44,262 bases of DNA from Stomatobaculum sp. (GTDB lineage: Bacteria; Bacillota_A; Clostridia; Lachnospirales; Lachnospiraceae): NCBI GenBank assembly GCA_017449925.1, contig JAFSYO010000157.1:1-44262 (forward strand), given 5' to 3'. The position numbers and the translations under genes are program-made. Below are positions 25,615 to 35,475 of the stretch, one piece after another. Position 1 is the first letter of the stretch. The number at the start of each line of letters is the position of its first letter. The notes under the pieces are model-generated. The model was not told where the DNA came from. It saw nothing but the letters and a program-made list of their open reading frames with translations, and ran no database searches.

Positions 25615-28600
25615 ATGACAAAGAAAGAGATCCGACAGATCTACAATGACCTTCGCGAAGAGATGACCTCCGCGGAGTTCCTCGAACGTTCCGGTCTCCA
25701 GAAAGAGACCGTTGAAATGATTCTGAACCGGGAGTACTGGGAGGCGCAGATTGCCACTCTGTTTCCGATCCGGGAACGTCTTTCCTGCAAACGGATCTTT
25801 GAGACATGCCGCGCCACCATGTTCCTTCTCGGGCGCGAGCCGGAGGAGGGATGGATGTCCTTCACCTACAAGTATGTGTGCCATATCCTGTACCCGGAGA
25901 AGGAGTTCACGGAACAATATGGCCAGTACAGCGCCGGCGCGATGTACTTCCTGAATGTGCTGCGCTTCTTCTTTGACAGGGAGCGGGAAGCGCTGCCCTT
26001 CGAGCCTCTGAAGGATTTCGCCTTCCTTACGGAGGAGGAGTACGAGCAGTCTGAGAATGCCGAGGAATACCGGAGATTCCTGAAGTACTGGCACCAGGAA
26101 TATGTTTACGAGATGATGCGTCTGAACTCGGAAGTCACGAAGTTCAAGACCCTGGAACACATCTCCGGGGTGCATTACGTTGCCATGACCATGGCCCGGG
26201 GGCTCCATGCCGCCGGATCGCCCGTGGACCTGGCGCTGGTCTCCGGCGCGGCGGCGTCCCATGACCTGGGCAAGTTCGGCTGCAAGCCGAATGAGAAGGT
26301 CCCCTTCATGCACTACTACTACACCGCCCTGTGGTCAGAGAGGCACAACCTTCCCTACATGGGCCATATTGCGGCGAACCACTCCACCTGGGACCTGGAG
26401 CCTGAAAATCTGTCCGTGGAATCCCTGTGTCTTATCTATTCCGATTTCCGCGTGAAGTCCAGCCGGGGACCGGACGGCGTGGAGATCACCCACATATCCA
26501 CCTTAAAGGACGCGTTTGATGTCATCCTGCACAAATTCTTCAATGTGGACGAGAAGAAGGTCACCCGCTACCGCTTCGTCTACGCGAAGCTTCAGGATTT
26601 TGAGACCTATATGCGCGCCCACGGAGTAGACGTGGATCTGAACGGGAATCCGCCGGAACCGGAGGTGCTTCCTGTGCCCGGTCTCAGGACCCCGGAGCAG
26701 GTGGTGCAGTCCCTGGAGTTCATGGCCATCGAGCACAACATCGACGTCATGCACCAGATGACCGCGGAAAGGAGCTTTGGAAACCTGCTGGAAGCAGCCC
26801 GCAGCGAAAAGAACTGGAAGAATATCCGCGCCTATGTAAACGTCCTGGGAGAGTACTTTACCTACACGAACGACACCCAGAAGGAGCAGACCATCGCGTT
26901 CCTGTATGAACTTTTCATGCACAAGGAAGGTGAGGTCCGCGTGTATACCGCGCTGCTCATGGGGCAGGTCTTCGCCCGCTTCAACGCCGGATACCGGAAA
27001 CGCCGTCCGGAGGGAATGAAGGACATCGCCCAGGAGAAGGTGCTGAACCTGTGGAAGCATTATCTGCAGATCATCATCCACCCGGATTACCGGCTGGTGG
27101 ACATCCAGCAGCGCCGCATCCGCTCCCAGCTGAAGAACATCATGAAGTCGCTCCAGGAATATGTGGAGCCTTCGGATTTCCCGATGTTCATGGGCGCCCT
27201 GATGGAATGGTACCGGAATCCTGAGGGAAGGGAGATCGACGAGCAGTTCGTCATGATGAACAGCGTCGAGGTCTTCGAGCTCGAGCGGATGGAGAAGGAA
27301 GATGTGGAAGCGGTGGGCCGCTTCGCGCTGTTCTGCGCGAGGAGCGAAAACGAGGAAGTGAGGACCGCCGCCTGGCGCGCCCTCCGGATGATCTCGGAGT
27401 ACGTGAGCAAGCCTGAAAGAAAAGAAGAGGAGCACGAGCTCTGGCAGGAGATCGCAGAGACCATTTCCGCCATTCCCACAGATGACTCCACTCTCTATAC
27501 CTTCTTAAAGCACCGGATCTTCCGGAAACTCGGGCTGGATGTGTCGCATCAGGAGAAGCTTCTGTACGAACGGGAGATCCTGACCGACATCTTCCTGGAC
27601 AACTTAAAGACAAAAACTCCCTGGGTCCAGCAGGCGGCGAACATCCGTCTCCTGGCAGACCAGGTGCTTCATGGAAACAACAGCCATGTGATGCAGATCG
27701 CCACGCATTTTTCCAACATGATCAAGGTGGGGCAGTACATGCTGGCCAGAGACGGCGCGGGACTGGCACTGCTGGAGATCATGCCCAGCCTCAGGGTGGA
27801 CCAGAGAAATGAGATCGCTGTGGAAATGCTCCGGGGTCTGGATACAGGGGAAGCGGGTTATGCCCGCACCATCCCCAGGTGGCTCGGCAAGATCGCGCTA
27901 TGGCTTCCGCCGGAGCAGCTGGATGAACTGATCCGTTCGATCTCCACCATGCTTTCGAACCCCTCGGAGCATGTGACCGTGGTGGCTCTTGACACTGTGG
28001 GAACGCTTCTGGAGAACTATCCTGCCTACCGCGGACGCTTCGAGGAGGATGACGAATCCTGGAGGAACCGCTGGAAGCGTATGCTCGGACTTCTGATGAG
28101 CGGCCTGGCGAACTACCGGGAACCGGTGCATCAGGAAGCGCTCCTGGTGCTGGGGCAGTCTGTCTTCGGCTCCGACATCCTGACCCGGGACGAAAAGCTG
28201 GATATTTTTTATGCTGTATACAGGAAGATATACTTCCTGCTGACGGAGTATTCCGGAGGAAGCCTGACGCATTATTACCGGGCGGCCAGCCTGACGAACC
28301 TCTACCGTTTTATCACTGAGCACCGTCTGCTGGACGGTCCCTTCGAGATGCGCTACCGCAATAAGGTGGCCTTCTTCCCGGGTACCTTCGACCCTTTTAC
28401 CCTGTCCCACAAAGGCATCGCGAAGATGATCGCCGACATGGGTTTCGAAGTGTACCTTTCCGTGGACGAGTTCCGCTGGTCCAAACAGGCCCAGCCCCAC
28501 TTCATCCGCCGGAAGATCGTCAGCATGAGCATTGCGGACGAGTTCCACGTCAACATCTTCCCCAGCGAGCTGCCCATCAACCCCGGAAATCCGGCAGATC

Positions 28601-30504
28601 TCCTGAGGCTGAAGGAGCTCTTCGGGGACAGGGAGCTCTACCTGGTGGTAGGATCGGACGTCGTGGCCCACGCTTCCTTCTACCGGCCGACCTCGGGGAA
28701 CGAGGTGACCCGCTCCATGAACCACGTCGTGTTCCGCAGGGTCGGAGACAAGAACGCGGATTCCAAATACAACCGCGAGATGATGTCCGGCATCAAGGGA
28801 AAGGTCGTGGAGCTGGAGCTGCCCGAGAGCCTGGAGCATATCTCCTCCACCAGGATCCGCGAGAACATCGACATGAACCGGGACATTTCCAATCTGATCG
28901 ACCCGGTGGCACAGGAGTATATCTACAGCAGGGGCCTGTACTTAAGGGAACCGGAGTACAAACCTATCATCCAGGCCCGGGCCATCACCTTTGAGGAGGT
29001 GCCGCAGCCCGGAACAAAGCTCCTGCAGGAGATCGGGGAGACGCTTCTTTCCGGAGAAGAAAAAAAGGACGAGATCATCCGGTCCATCCGGGAGTCCGGA
29101 GACCGGCTGCTCCTCCTCAGGAACAGCATGGACAGCAATTACCTGGCAGGTGCGGCCCGGATCCGGTATCTGGAGCCGAAGGACCTGTTCTCCGTCCTGA
29201 AGGACGTGCATCTCTGCGACATGGTGCGGAGAAACACCGCAGGCGAAGTACTGATGATCTCCGGCCTTTACTCCGGAAAGGATCCCATGATCCAGGATGT
29301 GGAGCAGCTGCTGCTTACTGAAGTGGTGATGCGTTCCTATCAGCACAGGGTCCACTATGCCTTTTTCCTTCCGGCGAACGATTACTGCCCGAACCGGGTC
29401 ATCTCTGCTGTGGTGCGCCAGGGCTTCCTGAAGCCCCGGGAGGTGCCCCAGGAGGTGCCGCTTTATATGGTGGACATGCATGCGCCGCTCATCCTCCTCT
29501 CGGATATCGAGACGACCCTGAAGGAGCCCTTCTCCTCCAATAAGAGGGTGCTGAAGGTGATCCGGAAGGCGCAGCAGGACCTGCAGTACAGCATGACGAA
29601 GCTGTATCCTGGAAACCTGGTGATCTCCGTCTCCGCCACGGTGCTGTACCACCGCATGGTGGACAAGATCACCAAGGCGAACAACGTTCCGCCGGAGGTG
29701 GTGGAGCCGCGGCAGCTGGGAGAAAAGATGTGCGTACCCTTCGGAAAGATCCTCCGCAGCGCAGTGGTGCCGAATACGGTCACAAAGACCCTGCACACGG
29801 AGAAGATCTATGACGCGGATCTGACTTACTGCGCGGTCGAGGCATATCCGAACTATACACCGCTGCCCACCCAGGTAATGGCCATCAAATCCTACCGCCG
29901 TCCGGTGATCCTGGTGGACGACGCCATGAACCGCAGCGGCATCCGGATCTCCACCCTGGCCCCCCTGCTCCGGAAGGAGGGGGTGAACATCGAGAAATTC
30001 CTGGTGGGCATCCTTACGGGTTACGGCACGGACCTGCTGGCAGGCCTTGGTCTGGTGGCGGATTCCGTCTACTATGTGCCGAACTGCCGCAACTGGTGCT
30101 CCGAGTCGTCCCTGTATCCCTTCATCGGGGGAGACATGGTGCGGAGAAGCGCCGAGCGGCTTCCCGGACTGAACCTGGCCATCAATCTGATCCGGCCCTA
30201 CACGGAGCCGCCGCTGCCCGGAGCGGACAATGACGCCCTCTTTGAGTACAGCGCCTGCTGCATCAGGAACGCCAGAGACGTCCTGCTGGTCTTGGAACAG
30301 GAATACAGGAAGATTTTCTCCCGGAACCTGACACTTTCCAGGCTCTCCGAGGCGGTGCACCTTCCCATGGTCCCGGACAAGGGGGACTGTGTGGATTATG
30401 ACCCGAACCTTTCCGCGTCGGTCTATCTGGAGAATGATCTTCAGATGCTTTACCGGACCCGGGTGAACACGGCTGCAACGAAGAACCGCTACACCGGGCT
30501 GTGA
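25615..30504 (+). CDS. Giant multidomain protein A: HD, helical repeats, NadD-like nucleotidyltransferase, GNAT-like, PRTase-like
   Basis: A 1629-residue soluble protein. Residues about 170-290 form an HD phosphohydrolase domain: His182, the His216-Asp217 doublet in SHDLGKFG, His251, His256 and Asp277. Residues about 330-900 are helical with HEAT-like units (441-467, 580-597, 785-809, 835-857). A NadD/cytidylyltransferase-like domain starts at Lys917 with FFPGTFDPFTLSHKG (920-934) and ends with ISSTRIRENI (1076-1085). Residues about 1178-1270 look like a divergent GNAT fold. The C-terminus has a PRPP-loop-like VILVDDAMNRSG (1431-1442). It starts 35 bp after the GHMP kinase with GGGAGGA before ATG. 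The domains are visible; the reaction is unknown. It may build and recycle a nucleotide-linked metabolite. Confidence 0.85.
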   Translation: MTKKEIRQIYNDLREEMTSAEFLERSGLQKETVEMILNREYWEAQIATLFPIRERLSCKRIFETCRATMFLLGREPEEGWMSFTYKYVCHILYPEKEFTEQYGQYSAGAMYFLNVLRFFFDREREALPFEPLKDFAFLTEEEYEQSENAEEYRRFLKYWHQEYVYEMMRLNSEVTKFKTLEHISGVHYVAMTMARGLHAAGSPVDLALVSGAAASHDLGKFGCKPNEKVPFMHYYYTALWSERHNLPYMGHIAANHSTWDLEPENLSVESLCLIYSDFRVKSSRGPDGVEITHISTLKDAFDVILHKFFNVDEKKVTRYRFVYAKLQDFETYMRAHGVDVDLNGNPPEPEVLPVPGLRTPEQVVQSLEFMAIEHNIDVMHQMTAERSFGNLLEAARSEKNWKNIRAYVNVLGEYFTYTNDTQKEQTIAFLYELFMHKEGEVRVYTALLMGQVFARFNAGYRKRRPEGMKDIAQEKVLNLWKHYLQIIIHPDYRLVDIQQRRIRSQLKNIMKSLQEYVEPSDFPMFMGALMEWYRNPEGREIDEQFVMMNSVEVFELERMEKEDVEAVGRFALFCARSENEEVRTAAWRALRMISEYVSKPERKEEEHELWQEIAETISAIPTDDSTLYTFLKHRIFRKLGLDVSHQEKLLYEREILTDIFLDNLKTKTPWVQQAANIRLLADQVLHGNNSHVMQIATHFSNMIKVGQYMLARDGAGLALLEIMPSLRVDQRNEIAVEMLRGLDTGEAGYARTIPRWLGKIALWLPPEQLDELIRSISTMLSNPSEHVTVVALDTVGTLLENYPAYRGRFEEDDESWRNRWKRMLGLLMSGLANYREPVHQEALLVLGQSVFGSDILTRDEKLDIFYAVYRKIYFLLTEYSGGSLTHYYRAASLTNLYRFITEHRLLDGPFEMRYRNKVAFFPGTFDPFTLSHKGIAKMIADMGFEVYLSVDEFRWSKQAQPHFIRRKIVSMSIADEFHVNIFPSELPINPGNPADLLRLKELFGDRELYLVVGSDVVAHASFYRPTSGNEVTRSMNHVVFRRVGDKNADSKYNREMMSGIKGKVVELELPESLEHISSTRIRENIDMNRDISNLIDPVAQEYIYSRGLYLREPEYKPIIQARAITFEEVPQPGTKLLQEIGETLLSGEEKKDEIIRSIRESGDRLLLLRNSMDSNYLAGAARIRYLEPKDLFSVLKDVHLCDMVRRNTAGEVLMISGLYSGKDPMIQDVEQLLLTEVVMRSYQHRVHYAFFLPANDYCPNRVISAVVRQGFLKPREVPQEVPLYMVDMHAPLILLSDIETTLKEPFSSNKRVLKVIRKAQQDLQYSMTKLYPGNLVISVSATVLYHRMVDKITKANNVPPEVVEPRQLGEKMCVPFGKILRSAVVPNTVTKTLHTEKIYDADLTYCAVEAYPNYTPLPTQVMAIKSYRRPVILVDDAMNRSGIRISTLAPLLRKEGVNIEKFLVGILTGYGTDLLAGLGLVADSVYYVPNCRNWCSESSLYPFIGGDMVRRSAERLPGLNLAINLIRPYTEPPLPGADNDALFEYSACCIRNARDVLLVLEQEYRKIFSRNLTLSRLSEAVHLPMVPDKGDCVDYDPNLSASVYLENDLQMLYRTRVNTAATKNRYTGL

Positions 30505-30545
30505 CTGTGCGGCGAACAGCTTCAAATAGATAAAGGAGAATCCGC

Positions 30546-33500
30546 ATGACCAAAAAAGAGATACGCCAGATCTACATAGATCTCTGCGAGGAGATGACTT
30601 CAAAGGAGTTCCTCGAGGCGGCAGGTCTTGAAAAGGAAACGGTGGAAATGGTACTGAACCGGGAGTACTGGGAAGCACAGCTTGGCTCCCTGTTCCCCAT
30701 CAAAAAGCGCCTCACCTGCAGGAAGCTCTACGAGGTGTGCCGCGCCACCATGTTCCTCCTGGGACGGGAACCGGAGGAAGGGTGGATGTCCTTCACCTAC
30801 AAGTATGTCTGTCATATCCTGTACCCGGAACAGGCATTCACAGAAAAGTTCGGTCAGTACCGGGCCGGCGCCCTGTACTACCTGAACGTGCTGCGCTTCT
30901 TCTTTGACCGGGAGCGGAAGGCGGTGCCCTTTGACCCGCTGAAGGACTTCGGCTTCCTGGACGAGCCGGAGGGACAGACATTCGAGAACTTTGAGGAATA
31001 CAGGAAGTTCCGCCGCATCTGGCACAAGCAGTATATCTATGAGATGATGCGCCTGAACGCCGAGGTCACGAAGTTCAAGACACTGGAGCATATTGCCGGC
31101 GTCCATTACGTAGCCATGACCATTGCCCGCGGCCTTTACGCGGCAGGCGCGCCCGTCGATCTGACGCTGGTCTCCGGCGCCGCGGCGGCCCACGACCTTG
31201 GAAAGTTCGGCTGCAAGCCGAATGAGAAGGTCCCCTATATGCATTACTTCTACACCGCCCTCTGGTCGGAGAGGAACAAGCTTCCCCACATCGGCCAGAT
31301 CGCGGCGAACCACTCCACCTGGGATCTGGAGCCGGAGAATCTGACTGTGGAATCCCTCTGTCTGATCTACTCCGACTTCCGCGTGAAGTCGAGCCGCGGA
31401 AAGGACGGGGTGGAGATCACCCACATTTCCTCCATGGAGGACGCCTTCAGCGTCATCCTGAATAAGCTGGACAACGTCGATGCAAAAAAACACCGGCGCT
31501 ACCGTTTCGTCCACGCGAAGCTCTCGGATTTTGAGGAGTATATGCGCACCCACGGGGTGGATGTGGACCTGAACGGGGATCCGCCGACGCCGGAGAAGCT
31601 TCCCCTGCCGGCTTTAAGGACTCCGGAACAGACGGTCAAGTCCCTGGTGCACATGACCATCGAGCACAATATGGACGTCATGCACCAGATGACAGCGGAG
31701 CAGAGTTTCGGGAATATCCTGGAGGCTGCCCGCAGCGAGAAGAACTGGAAGAACGTCCGCGCTTACCTGAATGTGCTGCAGCAGTACTTCGCCTATACCA
31801 GCGACCTCCAGAAGGAGCAGACCTTAAGCTTCCTCTACGAGCTCTTCATGAACCGGGACGGCGAGATCCGCGTCCAGGCGGCGGAGCTTCTGGGACAGGT
31901 CATCGCCCAGTTCAACGCCGGCTACCGGAAGAGAAGACCGGAGGGACTGGTGGACGCGGCTCAGGAGAAGATGCTGGCCCTCTGGAAGCATTACCTGGAT
32001 ATCACCATCCGTCCTGACCACCGCTTCATCGACCTGCTGCAGCGGCGCATCCGCTCCCAGCTGAAGAATATCGTGCAGTCGATGCTGGAATATGTGGACG
32101 CTTCGGATCTGCCCATGTTCATGGAAGCCCTGACCGACTGGTACCGGAATCCCTCCGGAAAGAAGGCGGCAGAGCAGTTCTGTCTTATGAACTGTGTGGA
32201 GGTCATTCCCTTCAGGCGGCTGGAGCTGGACAGCATCAACCGCATCGGCCGCTTTATCCTGGAATGCGCCCAGAGCGATGACGGAGAAGTGAGGACCGCG
32301 GCCTGGCGGGCGCTTCAGCTGATCACGGAATTCCTGTCGGATTTTGGCCTGACGGGAGAGGACCTTCCGGTGTGGAATGAGATCAAAGAAACCATTTCCG
32401 CCTTCCCGACGGATGACTCCACTCTTTACACGTTTTTAAAGTGCCGTATCTTCACCAATATGGGATTGGACACCTCCGCCCAGGAAAAAATCCTGTACGG
32501 ACAGGATGTGGTGACAGAGATCTTCCTCGACAATTTAAAGACCAACACCCCCTGGGTGCAGGAGGCAGTGAACATCCGCCTGCTGGAAGACCAGGTGCTG
32601 CACGGGGACAATACCCACGCCCTGCATATCGCTACCCATCTTTCCAACATGATCAAGGTGGGCCAGTATATGCTGGTGCGGAACGACGCCGGCGAAGCCC
32701 TGGTGCATATCGCGCCCATCCTGCGGGTGGACCAGAGGAACGAGATCGCGGTGGAAATGCTCCGCGGTCTGGAGACCGGGGAGACGGACTATTCCCGCAC
32801 CATCCCGCGGTGGCTGGGCCAGGTGGCTTTGTGGCTCCCCACCGAGCAGCTGGATGAACTGATCGGCTCCCTCGGCGCCATGCAGGCCAGTACTTCGGAT
32901 CATGTGACAGCGGTGGCCCTGGATACCATCGGAACCATCCTGGAGTATTATCCGCAGTACGCGGATCGTTTTGAAGAAACAGAAGATGCGCGGACCGAAC
33001 GCTGGAAACACCTCATCGGCCTTTTGCTCCGGGGCATGGCGAGCTACCGGGAGAAGGTCCGCCAGGAGGCGCTCCTTGTCATGGGCCAGTCGGTGTTCGG
33101 TTCCGAGCTTCTGACACGGCAGGAGAAAAAGGACATCTTCCTGGTGGCCTTCCGGAAGATCTGCTTCCAGCTGATCGAGAACCCGGGGGACGAGCTGACC
33201 CATTTCTACCGGGCGGCCTGCCTTTCCAGCCTGTACCGTTTCATCACCGAATACAAGCTTCTGGAGGGGAATCTGGAAGTACGCACCCGCGACAAAGTAG
33301 CCTTCTTCCCCGGCACCTTCGACCCCTTCACTCTGTCCCACAAGGGCATCGCGAAGATGATCAGCGACATGGGATTCGAAGTGTATCTGTCCGTGGACGA
33401 ATTCTCCTGGTCCAAGCGGGCCCAGCCGCACTTTATCCGCCGCCAGATCGTCAACATGAGCATCGCGGACCAGTTCCACGTGAACCTGTTCCCCTATGAG

Positions 33501-35435
33501 CTGCCCCTGAACCCGGGCAGTCCCGAAGACCTCCGGAAACTGAAGACCTTGTTCCCGGATCGGGAGCTTTACATCGTGGTGGGCTCCGATGTCATCGCCC
33601 ACGCTTCCTTCTACCGGAAGGACTTCGAGGATAATACCATCCGTTCCATGAACCACATAGCCTTCCGGCGGGTGGGAGACAAGGACGCGGATTCCCGGTA
33701 CAACCGGGAGATGATGGAGGGCATCACCGGAAAGCTCATCGAGCTGGAACTGCCGGAGGATCTGGAGGAGATCTCCTCCACCAGGATCCGCGAGAACATC
33801 GACCAGAACCGGGATATCTCGAACCTGATCGACCCGGTGGTGCAGGAATACATCTACAACAACGGCCTGTACCTGCGTGAGCCGGAGTACAAGCCCATTA
33901 TCCAGGCCCGGGCCATCGTCTACGAGGAAGTACCGCATCCCTATCCGGCGCTCCTGAAGGAAGTGGAGGAGACTCTCCTCTACGCGGAGGAGAGAAAGGC
34001 CCAGCTCATCAAGTCGATCCAGAACTCGGGGGACCGGCTGCTGCTCCTCAGGAACAACATGGACAACAACCGGCTGGTGGGCGCGGCCCGCGTCCGCTAC
34101 CTTGGCCCGGACGGGCTTTTCTCCGTCCTGAAGGACGTGCATCTCTGCGACATGATCCAGCGCCGCACCGCCGGAGAAGTGCTGATGATCAGCGGTCTCT
34201 ACGTGGAGAAGGATCCGATGATCTACGACGCGGAGACGCTGCTCCTGACGGAGGCCGTCATGCGGTCCTTTGAGTACCGCTGCGACTACGCCATCTTTTA
34301 TCCCGAGGACGGCTACTGTCCGAACCGCGTGATCTCTGCCGTGATGCGGCAGGGCTTCTTGAAGCCGGAGGAGGCGCCCAAAGACGTGCCGCTCTTCGTT
34401 GCTGACATGCACGCGCCGCTTCTGCTTCTCGCCAACATGGAGACCACCCTGAAGGAACCCTTCTCCTCGAACGAGCGGGTCCTGAAGGTCATCCGGAAGG
34501 CGCAGCAGGACCTGCAGCACAGCATGGCGAAGCTCTATCCCGGAAACCTGGTGATCTCTGTCTCGGCGTCGGTCCTCTACCACCGCCTGGTGGACAAGAT
34601 CACGATGCTGAACGATGTCCCGCGGGAACTGCAGGTGCCGCGGAAACTGGGAGAGATGATGTGCGTTCCCTTCGGAAAGATCCTCCGGGGGACCGTGGTG
34701 CCGAATACCGTGACCAAGACCCTGCACACGGACAAAGTCTACGATCCGGACCTGACTTCCTGCGCGGTGGAAGCGTATCCGAACTACACGCCGCTGCCCA
34801 CCCAGGTGAAGGCCATCAAATCCTTCCGGCGGCCGGCGATCCTGGTGGACGATGTCATCAACCGCAGCGGCATCCGTATTTCCACCATTGCGCCGCTCCT
34901 CAGACAGGAGGGCGTGACGATCAAGAAATTCCTGCTGGGCATCATCACCGGCTACGGAAAAAATACCCTGGCCACCATGGATCTGGAAGGAGACTGGGTG
35001 TATTATGTGCCGAACATGCGGTACTGGTTCATGGAATCCTCCCTGTATCCCTTTATCGGCGGGGACCAGGTGCGGAGAAATTCTATGAAAGTAGCAGGCC
35101 TTACGCCGTCCATCAACCTGATCCGTCCCTACACCCAGCCGCCGCTCCACGACACCACCGACGAGGCGGTGTTCCGCTTCAGCGCCTGCTGCATCAAGAA
35201 CGCGAGGGATGTGCTGTATGCCCTGGAGCAGGAGTATCGGAACATCTTCGCAAAGAACCTGACGCTGTCCCGGCTCTCCGAGGCGGTGAACCTGCCGCTG
35301 TGTCCTGACAGGGGCAACTGCCTGGATTATGACCCGAACCTTCCGGCCTCCGTCTACCTGGAGAGCGACCTTGAGATGCTGTACCGCTCCAGGGTGGATA
35401 CCGTCGCCACGAAGCATATTTACACGGGGCGCTGA
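30546..35435 (+). CDS. Giant multidomain protein B, colinear paralogue of protein A
   Basis: Also exactly 1629 residues, 41 bp after protein A, with AAAGGAG before the ATG. It keeps every landmark at the same residue number where checked: HD doublet in AHDLGKFG, Lys917 before FFPGTFDPFTLSHKG, ISSTRIRENI, and Asp1435-Asp1436 in ILVDDVINRSG. By eye the N-terminal 140 residues are roughly three-quarters identical to A, while other parts (for example 590-620) have drifted more. The coding DNA differs throughout, so this is an old duplication, not a recent or assembly-made one. Because all putative active-site motifs survive in both, two active enzymes or a heterodimer are more likely than a decaying copy. 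Function as for A, unknown. Confidence 0.85.
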   Translation: MTKKEIRQIYIDLCEEMTSKEFLEAAGLEKETVEMVLNREYWEAQLGSLFPIKKRLTCRKLYEVCRATMFLLGREPEEGWMSFTYKYVCHILYPEQAFTEKFGQYRAGALYYLNVLRFFFDRERKAVPFDPLKDFGFLDEPEGQTFENFEEYRKFRRIWHKQYIYEMMRLNAEVTKFKTLEHIAGVHYVAMTIARGLYAAGAPVDLTLVSGAAAAHDLGKFGCKPNEKVPYMHYFYTALWSERNKLPHIGQIAANHSTWDLEPENLTVESLCLIYSDFRVKSSRGKDGVEITHISSMEDAFSVILNKLDNVDAKKHRRYRFVHAKLSDFEEYMRTHGVDVDLNGDPPTPEKLPLPALRTPEQTVKSLVHMTIEHNMDVMHQMTAEQSFGNILEAARSEKNWKNVRAYLNVLQQYFAYTSDLQKEQTLSFLYELFMNRDGEIRVQAAELLGQVIAQFNAGYRKRRPEGLVDAAQEKMLALWKHYLDITIRPDHRFIDLLQRRIRSQLKNIVQSMLEYVDASDLPMFMEALTDWYRNPSGKKAAEQFCLMNCVEVIPFRRLELDSINRIGRFILECAQSDDGEVRTAAWRALQLITEFLSDFGLTGEDLPVWNEIKETISAFPTDDSTLYTFLKCRIFTNMGLDTSAQEKILYGQDVVTEIFLDNLKTNTPWVQEAVNIRLLEDQVLHGDNTHALHIATHLSNMIKVGQYMLVRNDAGEALVHIAPILRVDQRNEIAVEMLRGLETGETDYSRTIPRWLGQVALWLPTEQLDELIGSLGAMQASTSDHVTAVALDTIGTILEYYPQYADRFEETEDARTERWKHLIGLLLRGMASYREKVRQEALLVMGQSVFGSELLTRQEKKDIFLVAFRKICFQLIENPGDELTHFYRAACLSSLYRFITEYKLLEGNLEVRTRDKVAFFPGTFDPFTLSHKGIAKMISDMGFEVYLSVDEFSWSKRAQPHFIRRQIVNMSIADQFHVNLFPYELPLNPGSPEDLRKLKTLFPDRELYIVVGSDVIAHASFYRKDFEDNTIRSMNHIAFRRVGDKDADSRYNREMMEGITGKLIELELPEDLEEISSTRIRENIDQNRDISNLIDPVVQEYIYNNGLYLREPEYKPIIQARAIVYEEVPHPYPALLKEVEETLLYAEERKAQLIKSIQNSGDRLLLLRNNMDNNRLVGAARVRYLGPDGLFSVLKDVHLCDMIQRRTAGEVLMISGLYVEKDPMIYDAETLLLTEAVMRSFEYRCDYAIFYPEDGYCPNRVISAVMRQGFLKPEEAPKDVPLFVADMHAPLLLLANMETTLKEPFSSNERVLKVIRKAQQDLQHSMAKLYPGNLVISVSASVLYHRLVDKITMLNDVPRELQVPRKLGEMMCVPFGKILRGTVVPNTVTKTLHTDKVYDPDLTSCAVEAYPNYTPLPTQVKAIKSFRRPAILVDDVINRSGIRISTIAPLLRQEGVTIKKFLLGIITGYGKNTLATMDLEGDWVYYVPNMRYWFMESSLYPFIGGDQVRRNSMKVAGLTPSINLIRPYTQPPLHDTTDEAVFRFSACCIKNARDVLYALEQEYRNIFAKNLTLSRLSEAVNLPLCPDRGNCLDYDPNLPASVYLESDLEMLYRSRVDTVATKHIYTGR

Positions 35436-35475
35436 CCGGCTGCGGGCAGAAAAAAAGAACAGTGGAGAAACAGAG

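Noticed and set aside
28942..30678. Minus-strand open frame of 578 residues opposite giant protein A
   Set aside because: It is antisense to a gene with recognisable domain motifs and is explained by third-position GC bias.
32535..35417. Minus-strand open frame of 960 residues opposite giant protein B
   Set aside because: Its length is striking, but a similar shadow exists opposite protein A. The composition is His/Gln/Arg/Val-rich noise and no start signal is visible.
25615..35435. The tandem giants as an assembly duplication artefact
   Set aside because: The two copies differ at many codons and residues throughout and have different intergenic sequences, so they are true paralogues.
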